A DNA stretch of 5,865 nt. Source: an uncultured Succinivibrio sp. Lineage in GTDB: Bacteria; Pseudomonadota; Gammaproteobacteria; Enterobacterales; Succinivibrionaceae. Location: contig CAAGAC010000117.1 in assembly GCA_900767695.1 (NCBI GenBank), positions 1 through 5,865 on the forward strand, written 5' to 3'. Shown one piece after another: positions 1 through 4,817 of the stretch (positions within the stretch are counted from its first letter, which is position 1; each line of letters opens with the position of its first letter). A program made the translations under genes and the position numbers. Under the pieces are notes generated by a model. The model was not told the DNA's origin, did not search any database, and worked only from the letters and a program-made list of their open reading frames with translations.

Positions 1-20
1 ACACGACGCTCTTCCGATCT
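1..20 (+). other. Residual Illumina TruSeq adapter (artefact)
   Basis: The first 20 bases, ending in GCTCTTCCGATCT, match exactly the 3' end of the Illumina TruSeq universal adapter as I know it. The malG reading frame becomes recognisable immediately afterwards, so the junction lies at base 20/21. This is untrimmed sequencing adapter at a contig end and should be masked. It also means that the window starts at a contig edge and that the upstream gene is truncated by assembly, not by biology. Confidence 0.96.
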
Positions 21-21
21 G

Positions 22-411
22 GGCGGCGTCGCGCTGCACATCTGGACCATCAAGGGCTACTTCGAGACCATCGACCCCTCGCTTGAGCAGGCGGCTGCAA
101 TCGACGGCGCCACTCCGTGGCAGGCATTCAGGCTCATCCTGCTGCCGCTGTCGGTGCCCATCCTGGCGGTGGTCTTCATCCTGGCCTTCATCAGCACCAT
201 CACCGAAGTGCCGGTCGCGTCCGTCCTCCTCATGGACATGGACAAGCTGACCCTGGCCGTCGGCTCGCAGCAGTACCTCTACCCGCAGAACTACCTGTGG
301 GGCGACTTCGCCGCCGCCGCGGTGCTCTCCGGCCTGCCCATCACCATCGTCTTCCTGCTGGCACAGCGCTGGCTGGTCGGCGGCCTGACCGCAGGCGGCG
401 TCAAGGGCTGA
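22..411 (+). CDS. malG: Maltose/maltodextrin ABC transporter permease MalG, 3' part
   Basis: This is the C-terminal 129 residues of the inner-membrane permease MalG, which pairs with MalF to form the channel for maltose and maltodextrins. E. coli MalG has 296 residues, so about 165 N-terminal residues are missing beyond the contig edge. The fragment begins GGVALHIWTIKGYFETIDPS. It carries the EAA coupling loop (E22, A24-A25, G29, then LLPLS), which docks into MalK. Two hydrophobic membrane segments follow (about 43-60 and 95-112). The stretch YPQNYLWGDFAAAAVLSGLP and the ending GLTAGGVKG are nearly identical to E. coli MalG as I recall it. The stop is TGA at 409-411. The frame continues leftwards into adapter bases, so codons before 22 are not genomic. 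malK follows in the same direction, which suggests one operon. Confidence 0.97.
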   Translation, partial: GGVALHIWTIKGYFETIDPSLEQAAAIDGATPWQAFRLILLPLSVPILAVVFILAFISTITEVPVASVLLMDMDKLTLAVGSQQYLYPQNYLWGDFAAAAVLSGLPITIVFLLAQRWLVGGLTAGGVKG

Positions 412-419
412 CGCATGGA

Positions 420-438
420 GCGGGCCCGGGAGGCCCGC
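420..438 (+). promoter_or_regulatory. Intercistronic GC-rich hairpin between malG and malK
   Basis: A perfect 7-bp stem, GCGGGCC (420-426) and GGCCCGC (432-438), encloses a 5-nt loop. It lies 8 bases after the malG stop and is followed by ATTTAAAGGA. The run of three T is too short for a convincing intrinsic terminator. A role in mRNA processing, stability or partial attenuation between malG and malK is inferred from position only. Confidence 0.5.
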
Positions 439-453
439 ATTTAAAGGATTCAT

Positions 454-469
454 GGCCGCAATGGCGGCC
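454..469 (+). other. Short palindrome over alternative malK start codons
   Basis: GGCCGC (454-459) and GCGGCC (464-469) form a 6-bp perfect stem with the 4-nt loop AATG. The in-frame ATG at 461 lies in the loop, and the ATG at 452 lies at the base of the stem. If formed in mRNA, the structure would hinder initiation at both and favour the ATG at 497. It could equally be a chance GC-rich palindrome. Confidence 0.3.
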
Positions 470-496
470 GCACGAGACAAAATTCAGAGACACAAA

Positions 497-1654
497 ATGG
501 CTGACGTACTCTTAAGCAAAGTTAGAAAGAACTACAACCCTTCCGTGCTGAAGGACACTCTGCGCAACATCAACCTCGACATCAAGGACGGCGACTTCAT
601 CGTGTTCGTCGGACCGTCCGGCTGCGGCAAGTCAACCCTGCTGCGCATGATCGCCGGCCTCGAGGACATCACCTCGGGCGATCTGATGATCGGCGGCGAG
701 CGCATGAACGACGTTCCTCCCTCGAAGAGGAACATCGGAATGGTCTTCCAGTCCTACGCCCTGTACCCGCACATGACCGTGTTCGAGAACATGGCCTTCG
801 GCCTCAAGCTCAAGCACATGGACAAGGAGACCATCCGCCAGCGCGTCGTGCACGCGGCCGACATCCTCGGCCTCGAGCCCTTCCTCGACCGCAAGCCCAA
901 GGCCCTGTCCGGCGGCCAGAGGCAGCGCGTCGCCATTGGCCGCTGCATCGTCCAGCAGCCCTCGGTCTTCCTCTTCGACGAGCCGCTGTCGAACCTCGAC
1001 GCCGCCCTCCGCGTGAGGATGCGCCTTGAGATCTCCAAGCTGCACCGCGACATCAACGCGACCATCATCTACGTGACCCACGATCAGGTCGAGGCAATGA
1101 CCCTCGCCGACAAGATCTGCGTCCTAAGCCCGCTGCAGGCCAACGCCGAGTCCAACCTCGAGCAGTTCGGCACCCCGCTCGAGCTCTACAACCACCCGGT
1201 CAACCAGTTCGTCGCGGGCTTCATCGGCTCCCCGAAGATGAACTTCCTCAACGGCAGGATCGCCGAGATCGGCGACAAGACCTGCAAGGTCAAACTCGCC
1301 ACCGGCGAGGTGATCACCGCCAGCGTCGACGCCTCCCGCGGCGAGGTTGGGCAGAAGGTGCAGCTGGGCGTCCGTCCTGAGCACCTGGTCGCGGCCAACA
1401 GCGAGAAGGCCGACGGCGGCACGCTGACCGGCAAGGTCATCGTCACCGAGACCCTCGGCGCCGAGTTCTTCATGTACATGGAGGTCGGCTCCTGCGACGA
1501 GGGCGTCGACTTCACCATCCGCCACGACTTCGCGATCGACGTGAGCGCCGGCGAGAACTACACCATCGGCATCCCCGCTGGCGCCTGCCACCTGTTCGAC
1601 GCCGACGGCATCGCCTTCCCGAGAACTGCGGTCTACACCCGCGCCGAGAGGTAA
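497..1654 (+). CDS. malK: Maltose/maltodextrin import ATP-binding protein MalK
   Basis: This 385-residue protein is the cytoplasmic ATPase that energises MalFG and, in E. coli, also binds regulators through its C-terminal domain. Visible motifs are Walker A GPSGCGKST (39-47), Q-loop Q85, signature LSGGQ (137-141), Walker B VFLFDE (157-162), D-loop SNLD (165-168) and H-loop H195. A conserved FVAGFIGSPKMNFL stretch then leads into the TOBE-like regulatory domain, which runs to the end (IRPEHL-like VRPEHL, CHLF near the C-terminus). E. coli MalK has 371 residues. The extra length includes about six residues after VL at 209-210, where 14 residues (211-224) replace about eight. I chose ATG 497 because MADVLLSKV aligns with the E. 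coli start MASVQLQNV. The in-frame ATGs at 452 and 461 would add residues with no family counterpart. The ribosome binding signal is unclear: AGAGA precedes 497, and AAAGGA lies only three bases before 452. A strong terminator follows the TAA stop. Confidence 0.96.
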   Translation: MADVLLSKVRKNYNPSVLKDTLRNINLDIKDGDFIVFVGPSGCGKSTLLRMIAGLEDITSGDLMIGGERMNDVPPSKRNIGMVFQSYALYPHMTVFENMAFGLKLKHMDKETIRQRVVHAADILGLEPFLDRKPKALSGGQRQRVAIGRCIVQQPSVFLFDEPLSNLDAALRVRMRLEISKLHRDINATIIYVTHDQVEAMTLADKICVLSPLQANAESNLEQFGTPLELYNHPVNQFVAGFIGSPKMNFLNGRIAEIGDKTCKVKLATGEVITASVDASRGEVGQKVQLGVRPEHLVAANSEKADGGTLTGKVIVTETLGAEFFMYMEVGSCDEGVDFTIRHDFAIDVSAGENYTIGIPAGACHLFDADGIAFPRTAVYTRAER

Positions 1655-1675
1655 CAGAGTTCCTTTTAATGGCCA

Positions 1676-1711
1676 GGGGCGGGGGGCTTCGGTTCCCTGC
1701 CCTTTCTTTTT
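1676..1711 (+). terminator. Intrinsic terminator after malK, UUCG tetraloop
   Basis: The 5' arm 1677-1687 pairs with 1692-1702 over 11 consecutive positions, with three G-U wobbles. The stem is closed by C1687-G1692 around a TTCG tetraloop, an exceptionally stable loop type. The run TTTCTTTTT (1703-1711) follows directly. Stem, tetraloop and T-run together make a textbook rho-independent terminator, 21 bases downstream of the malK stop. It should end the upstream (malG-)malK transcript just before malF. Confidence 0.88.
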
Positions 1712-1721
1712 CCATGGACAC

Positions 1722-1728
1722 AAGGAGG
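1722..1728 (+). promoter_or_regulatory. Ribosome binding site of malF
   Basis: AAGGAGG is a full Shine-Dalgarno match, 4 bases before the ATG at 1733. It fixes the malF start and lies only 10 bases beyond the T-run of the preceding terminator. There is therefore no room for a separate promoter between them. Confidence 0.75.
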
Positions 1729-1732
1729 CTCC

Positions 1733-3382
1733 ATGCTCATCCCCTCCCCGGTCCCCGCGCGACCATCGCCCGCCCGCGCTGCCGCAAAGTGGGGAGCGAT
1801 CCTCATCGTCGCCGCCGCGAACCTCTACGCCGATCTGCGGCTTGTCCTTGCAGGCGATCTCGTCTACCCGCTCCTCGACATCATCATCGTCGGCCTTGGG
1901 ATCTGGATCTTCGGGAGCAGCCGCCTGCGAGCCCAGAAGTACGCCTTCCCCGCGATCGCGGGCATGATCGCCTTCATCATCTTTCCGCTTGCCTACACCG
2001 TCTACTTCTCCTTCACCAGCTACTCGGGCCATCACATCATGACCCCGCGCCAGGCGATGCTCTACCATCTCCAGGACATGTACCGCTCGGGCACAGACGA
2101 GTACGCCCTCTCGCTTATCGACGCAGACGGGGGGCGCTGCCTCATCGAAATCTCAGGGCCTGGCGGCCGCTTCATCTCCAATCCCGTCGCCCTGCCCCAG
2201 GGAGGGATCCCCGATGACGCGCCGAGAAATAGGATCAGGATGCGCGATGCCGCAGCGCCCTCCCCTGCCAAAGTCATGCCCGTCAAGGAGCTCTTTGCGC
2301 GGCGCATGGGCCTGATGAAGGCCGATCTGGTGCTCCCAGACAAGCGAGTGCTTGCGCTGTCCGGGCTTTGGCGCTTTGCCGAGGCCGGCTTCAAGTTCAC
2401 GCGCGTCAGGAAAGGCTCGGATATTGACGGCGTGCCGGTTCTGCACGACTACTCGCTCTATGACAACGAGAGGAAGGCGCTCTTCGTGCCGAACATGGAG
2501 AGCGGCTTCTACCAGTACGCCGACGCGCAGGGACGCCCGTCAGGAGAGGAGTTCGGACCGGGCTTCCGCGTCGGAGTCGGGCTTGCCAACTACGAGAGGT
2601 TCTTTAGGAGCGCGCAGGGGCCTTTTCTTAGGATCTTCGCATGGACGGTGGCATTCGCCCTGGGCACGGTGGTGCTGTCGCTTGCAGTCGGGCTAGTGCT
2701 TGCCTGCCTCGTGCAGTGGCCCTTCCTCAAAGGCAGATCCGTCTACCGCGTGCTGCTGATGCTCCCCTACGCGGTGCCGTCGTTCATCTCGATCCTCGTC
2801 TTCAAGGGGCTGTTCAACCAGCACTGGGGCGAGGTCAACATCTTCCTCAAGATGATCATGGAGCCCGCGCTCGCGATGCTCGGGATGCAGTGGCAGACGC
2901 CGGACTGGTTCTCGGATCCGCATCTGGCGCGGGTGATGCTGCTCCTCGTCAACGCCTGGCTTGGCTACCCTTACATGATGATCCTCTGCATGGGGCTTCT
3001 GAAGTCGATCCCCGACGATCTCTACGAGGCCAGCGCCATCGAGGGCGCAAGCCCCTGGCAGAACCTGCGCTTCATCACCCTGCCCCTGCTCATGAGGCCG
3101 CTTGCGCCGCTGCTCATTGCGTCGTTCGCATTCAACTTCAACAACTTCGTGCTCATAAAGCTGCTCACTGGAGGCGGCCCTGACTTCATCGACTCCGACC
3201 AGCCCGCAGGCTACACCGATCTCCTGGTGAGCTTCACCTACCGCATCGCCTTCGAGGGCGGACGCGGAAACGACTATGGCCTGGCTGCGGCAATAGCGAC
3301 GGTGATCTTCATGCTGGTGGGGCTGCTCTGCCTCATTCAGATGCGACTGACAAGGCGCCTCCAGGACGACAGCACCTGCTGA
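1733..3382 (+). CDS. malF: Maltose/maltodextrin ABC transporter permease MalF
   Basis: This 549-residue inner-membrane permease is the partner of MalG in maltose/maltodextrin uptake. Hydrophobic segments lie at about 20-41, 44-61, 70-92, 298-328, 338-361, 399-423, 454-476 and 515-536. This gives eight membrane spans and the large periplasmic P2 domain (about 95-295) typical of enterobacterial MalF. The EAA coupling loop is YEASAIEGASPWQNL (431-445) followed by LPLL (450-453). Stretches such as LPYAVPSFISIL and ASFAFNFNNFVLI are close to E. coli MalF. E. coli MalF has 514 residues. The extra length lies in P2 and in an expanded stretch before DWFSDP (about 371-390). The gene sits after malK and a strong terminator, not before malG. 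Its Leu CTT and Gly GGG codons are much commoner than in malK. It may be a second or relocated malF. The family assignment is firm; the copy status is unknown. Confidence 0.95.
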   Translation: MLIPSPVPARPSPARAAAKWGAILIVAAANLYADLRLVLAGDLVYPLLDIIIVGLGIWIFGSSRLRAQKYAFPAIAGMIAFIIFPLAYTVYFSFTSYSGHHIMTPRQAMLYHLQDMYRSGTDEYALSLIDADGGRCLIEISGPGGRFISNPVALPQGGIPDDAPRNRIRMRDAAAPSPAKVMPVKELFARRMGLMKADLVLPDKRVLALSGLWRFAEAGFKFTRVRKGSDIDGVPVLHDYSLYDNERKALFVPNMESGFYQYADAQGRPSGEEFGPGFRVGVGLANYERFFRSAQGPFLRIFAWTVAFALGTVVLSLAVGLVLACLVQWPFLKGRSVYRVLLMLPYAVPSFISILVFKGLFNQHWGEVNIFLKMIMEPALAMLGMQWQTPDWFSDPHLARVMLLLVNAWLGYPYMMILCMGLLKSIPDDLYEASAIEGASPWQNLRFITLPLLMRPLAPLLIASFAFNFNNFVLIKLLTGGGPDFIDSDQPAGYTDLLVSFTYRIAFEGGRGNDYGLAAAIATVIFMLVGLLCLIQMRLTRRLQDDSTC

Positions 3383-3419
3383 CGGCTCCATTTTTGCACT
3401 CCTGCGTAAGGCCCGCGCA

Positions 3420-3440
3420 GCGCCTTGACGCGCAAGGCGC
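3420..3440 (+). repeat. 8-bp inverted repeat upstream of the recombinase gene
   Basis: GCGCCTTG (3420-3427) and CAAGGCGC (3433-3440) are perfect inverted copies around a 5-base spacer ACGCG. An overlapping alternative pairs CCGCGC (3413-3418) with GCGCGG (3437-3442). No T-run follows, so it is not a terminator. Arms flanking a short spacer, 28 bases before a tyrosine recombinase gene, could be a recombinase core site or an operator. It could also be only an mRNA leader hairpin. Confidence 0.5.
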
Positions 3441-3455
3441 GGAGGACCAAAACGC

Positions 3456-3462
3456 AAAGGAG
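3456..3462 (+). promoter_or_regulatory. Ribosome binding site fixing the recombinase start
   Basis: AAAGGAG lies 6 bases before the ATG at 3469, an ideal spacing. The longer reading frame from TTG 3394 has no such site and would run through the inverted repeat, so ATG 3469 is preferred. Confidence 0.8.
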
Positions 3463-3468
3463 TCGAAA

Positions 3469-4479
3469 ATGCCTGATGTGAAAGAAGATCCCCTCTACAG
3501 GGAGGTGCGCGCCCTGCGCCGCTGCCCCAAGCTTGGCGCCATATTCGTGCTTTTTGAAGGCCAGAACCGCGCCGTGCTCAAGGAGAACTCGAAGACGCTC
3601 CACAGCAAGATGTGGGCGCTCCACCTGAGCATCTACGAGAAGGTGCGCGCGGATCGCTTGAACCCGCTCATCTTCGGGAGGGACGTGGTCGACAACCTCG
3701 TTGCCACCGGACGCTACACCAGCGCGGTCACAGCAACGAGGCTCATGGTCTCGGTGCTCGACTTTGCCGTGGCGATCGGGGTCATCGACCGCAACCCGCT
3801 CGGCACCATCTGGAGCCTTCCGATCATGAGGAAGGCGGAGCAGATGTCGGAGGCCATGGCGAGGCACCGCCCAAGCTTCAACCACGACGAGATCAAGGGC
3901 GAGCTGCGCAAGCTCCTTGAGATCTTTGCAAGGCAGGGAGGCAGGCGCTGGCTCCTCCTGCAGATAAGCCTCAGGGTGCTGCTGCGCCCTGCAGAGGTCG
4001 TCTCCCTCAAGATCTCCGATCTCGACCTCAAGCGCCACCAGATCATCGCTCGCAGGACCAAGACACGCGACGAGTTCATCATCCCAACCGATGACACGCT
4101 CGAGGCGCTTCTGATTGAGGCTCACCGCCTTTACGGAAGCGATGAGACCGGCTACGTCTTCAGGGGCTACCGCGATCCGCGCGCGCCACTCTCGCCGCAG
4201 ACGATGAACCGCGCCCTGACTGACTGCGGGTACCAGGGAAAGCTATGCGCGCACGGGATCCGCTCTATCGGAAGAAACTTCTTTGCAGACCGTACAAGCC
4301 AGGTGCCACCCTACATCAGCGAGGCGATCCTCCAGCACGCCACATCGAAGGTCGAGCGCGCCTACCGGCGCAACGATGACTACTTGAAGCAGCGCCGCAA
4401 CGCGATGAAGCTCTGGTGGAGCTTTATAAACTTGCTCTGGCCAGCGGTCCTGCCCGATGAGAATGGCGCTGGCAGTTAA
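3469..4479 (+). CDS. Tyrosine recombinase / phage-type integrase, P4-like catalytic domain
   Basis: This 336-residue DNA strand-exchange enzyme forms a 3'-phosphotyrosyl intermediate. The catalytic set appears complete: R173 (LLRPAEV), K198 (RRTKTRDEF), H262 and R265 (AHGIRS), H290 (ILQH) and nucleophile Y299 (VERAYRRNDDYLKQRR). The ending AYRRNDDYL...RRNAMKLWW is characteristic of P4/CP4-type integrases. Residues about 45-125 resemble the helical core-binding domain, with RLMVSVLDFAVAIGVIDRNP typical of it. P4-type integrases usually have about 390-420 residues and start with an arm-binding DUF4102 domain. I see no such domain here, and the N-terminus (1-44) is charged and unfamiliar. The gene begins 86 bases after malF in the same direction and has its own good ribosome binding site. 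No tRNA or tmRNA fragment, the usual P4 attachment site, is visible nearby. The element it mobilises cannot be named from this window. Confidence 0.9.
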   Translation: MPDVKEDPLYREVRALRRCPKLGAIFVLFEGQNRAVLKENSKTLHSKMWALHLSIYEKVRADRLNPLIFGRDVVDNLVATGRYTSAVTATRLMVSVLDFAVAIGVIDRNPLGTIWSLPIMRKAEQMSEAMARHRPSFNHDEIKGELRKLLEIFARQGGRRWLLLQISLRVLLRPAEVVSLKISDLDLKRHQIIARRTKTRDEFIIPTDDTLEALLIEAHRLYGSDETGYVFRGYRDPRAPLSPQTMNRALTDCGYQGKLCAHGIRSIGRNFFADRTSQVPPYISEAILQHATSKVERAYRRNDDYLKQRRNAMKLWWSFINLLWPAVLPDENGAGS

Positions 4480-4508
4480 GTTCGCCGCCCCTCTCTTCCT
4501 CTCGCTTC

Positions 4509-4536
4509 GTGCGGCGGGGCCTCTGCCTCGCCGCGC
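4509..4536 (+). terminator. Strong hairpin after the recombinase gene, possible terminator
   Basis: Bases 4509-4520 pair with 4525-4536 over 12 consecutive positions, including two G-U wobbles, around a CTCT loop. The arms are GTGCGGCGGGGC and GCCTCGCCGCGC. It starts 29 bases after the recombinase stop, which fits transcript termination or 3'-end protection. The sequence after it (GCTTAATT) has only scattered T, so efficient intrinsic termination is doubtful. Confidence 0.5.
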
Positions 4537-4583
4537 GCTTAATTGCAGCTATTCAACCACTCGAAATCACCTGCTCAACCGCT

Positions 4584-4610
4584 GAGAAACGCATGCAAGC
4601 TGCGTTCCTC
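4584..4610. repeat. Imperfect inverted repeat
   Basis: AACGCA (4588-4593) and TGCGTT (4601-4606) are perfect inverted copies around 7 bases. After one A-C mismatch, GAG (4584-4586) and CTC (4608-4610) extend the pairing to 9 of 10 positions. There is no T-run. The function is unknown. It is one of several hairpins in this interval. Confidence 0.45.
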
Positions 4611-4712
4611 AACAAGAGGCGGAAATCCGGGGGCAGGGAAAATTCAAATCGGATATGCTCTTGCGCGGCTCGGGCTGCGCCACGATTGCTGCGCAATGTC
4701 CGAAGCCAATCC

Positions 4713-4728
4713 GCGCAATAGATTGCGC
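4713..4728. repeat. 7-bp palindrome GCGCAAT-AG-ATTGCGC
   Basis: GCGCAAT (4713-4719) and ATTGCGC (4722-4728) are perfect inverted copies with a 2-base spacer. This geometry suits a dimeric DNA-binding protein better than an RNA hairpin. A second copy of GCGCAAT lies at 4691-4697, where ATTGC (4685-4689) and GCAAT (4693-4697) form another inverted pair. Confidence 0.5.
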
Positions 4729-4753
4729 ATTAGCGCGACTTATTGTTTATATT
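4723..4753 (+). promoter_or_regulatory. Weak candidate promoter for tnpB
   Basis: TTGCGC (4723-4728) as a -35 and TATATT (4748-4753) as a -10 are 19 bases apart, longer than the ideal 17. The -10 lies in the loop of the inverted repeat 4731-4770, and the -35 overlaps the palindrome 4713-4728. Start of transcription would be near 4760, giving a leader of about 58 bases. This is a plausible autoregulated layout, inferred from weak matches only. Confidence 0.25.
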
Positions 4754-4770
4754 TGCGATAAGTTGCGTTA
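4731..4770. repeat. 13-bp imperfect inverted repeat with 14-base loop
   Basis: TAGCGCGACTTAT (4731-4743) pairs with ATAAGTTGCGTTA (4758-4770) at all 13 positions if two G-U/G-T wobbles are allowed (11 of 13 strict). The loop 4744-4757 is AT-rich and contains TATATT. It could be an operator around a promoter, or a subterminal hairpin at the left end of the TnpB element. It is larger than the compact hairpins usual for IS200/IS605 ends. Confidence 0.5.
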
Positions 4771-4788
4771 GCGTACAAGACACGAACT

Positions 4789-4803
4789 ATCCTCTTTGAG
4801 GAT
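4789..4803 (+). promoter_or_regulatory. Small perfect hairpin in the tnpB leader
   Basis: ATCCTC (4789-4794) and GAGGAT (4798-4803) form a perfect 6-bp stem with a TTT triloop, ending 14 bases before the tnpB start. The compact shape resembles hairpins at IS200/IS605 ends. It also hides a GAGGA sequence that could otherwise compete for ribosomes. Either role is inferred. Confidence 0.4.
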
Positions 4804-4805
4804 TT

Positions 4806-4809
4806 AGGA
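4806..4809 (+). promoter_or_regulatory. Ribosome binding site of tnpB
   Basis: AGGA lies 8 bases before ATG 4818 and supports that start. The encoded N-terminus (IVRLAYKYKLCPKPHQ) also begins where TnpB proteins normally begin. Confidence 0.6.
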
Positions 4810-4817
4810 CTTTTAAG

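Larger units (their letters stand above)
4661..4768. repeat. Cluster of TTGCG / CGCAA motifs
   Basis: TTGCGC or its complement GCGCAA occurs at 4661-4666 (+), 4691-4696 (-), 4713-4718 (-) and 4723-4728 (+). Related TTGCGA (4753-4758) and TTGCGT (4763-4768) follow. That makes six copies of the pentamer in 108 bases. A near direct repeat also appears: TTGCGCATTAGCG (4723-4735) against TTGCGTTAGCG (4763-4773). The pattern resembles multiple protein-binding sites (operator, recombinase or transposon-end sites). The binding protein is unknown. Confidence 0.5.
4480..4817. other. Gene-free, hairpin-rich intergenic region
   Basis: This stretch of about 340 bases between the recombinase and tnpB has no convincing gene. 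The two short open frames in it (from 4509 and 4543) lack ribosome binding sites and have low-complexity products. It begins with a pure pyrimidine tract (4488-4503) and contains at least five inverted repeats, annotated separately. It shifts from GC-rich to clearly AT-rich after about 4738. The left end of a TnpB-carrying element should lie here or within the upstream gene. I see no tnpA. Confidence 0.7.

Noticed and set aside
452..496. Longer malK starts at ATG 452 or 461
   Set aside because: The added residues (MAAMAAARDKIQRHK) have no counterpart in MalK, and both codons sit in a palindrome. I retain some doubt because AAAGGA lies upstream of them.
1124..2068. Long minus-strand open frame opposite malK and malF
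   Set aside because: It is a shadow of GC-rich coding sequence: the product is low-complexity and rich in Gly, Asp, Glu and Val, and the opposite strand encodes clear MalK and MalF.
1669..2217. Plus-strand frame overlapping the start of malF
   Set aside because: It runs through the terminator hairpin and is out of frame with MalF. The product is rich in Arg, Pro and His with no family resemblance.
3370..3395. Possible terminator after malF (CAGC-ACCT-GCTG, then TTTTT)
   Set aside because: The stem is only 4 bp and lies 9 bases before the T-run, which is too weak and too distant for an intrinsic terminator.
3394..3468. Longer recombinase start at TTG 3394
   Set aside because: It has no Shine-Dalgarno and would translate the inverted repeat 3420-3440, whereas ATG 3469 has AAAGGAG at ideal spacing.
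2693..4125. Minus-strand open frames opposite malF and the recombinase
   Set aside because: They are antisense shadows with no motifs. The plus-strand proteins are firmly identified.
4509..4761. Two short plus-strand open frames (4509-4721 and 4543-4761) after the recombinase
   Set aside because: They start with GTG/TTG, lack ribosome binding sites, overlap each other and several hairpins, and encode Arg/Ala-rich products with no recognisable motif.
4480..4817. CRISPR array, tRNA gene or tRNA fragment as attachment site
   Set aside because: The motif cluster lacks regular repeat-spacer spacing, and I find no cloverleaf or tRNA 3' end. The repeats are short and irregular.
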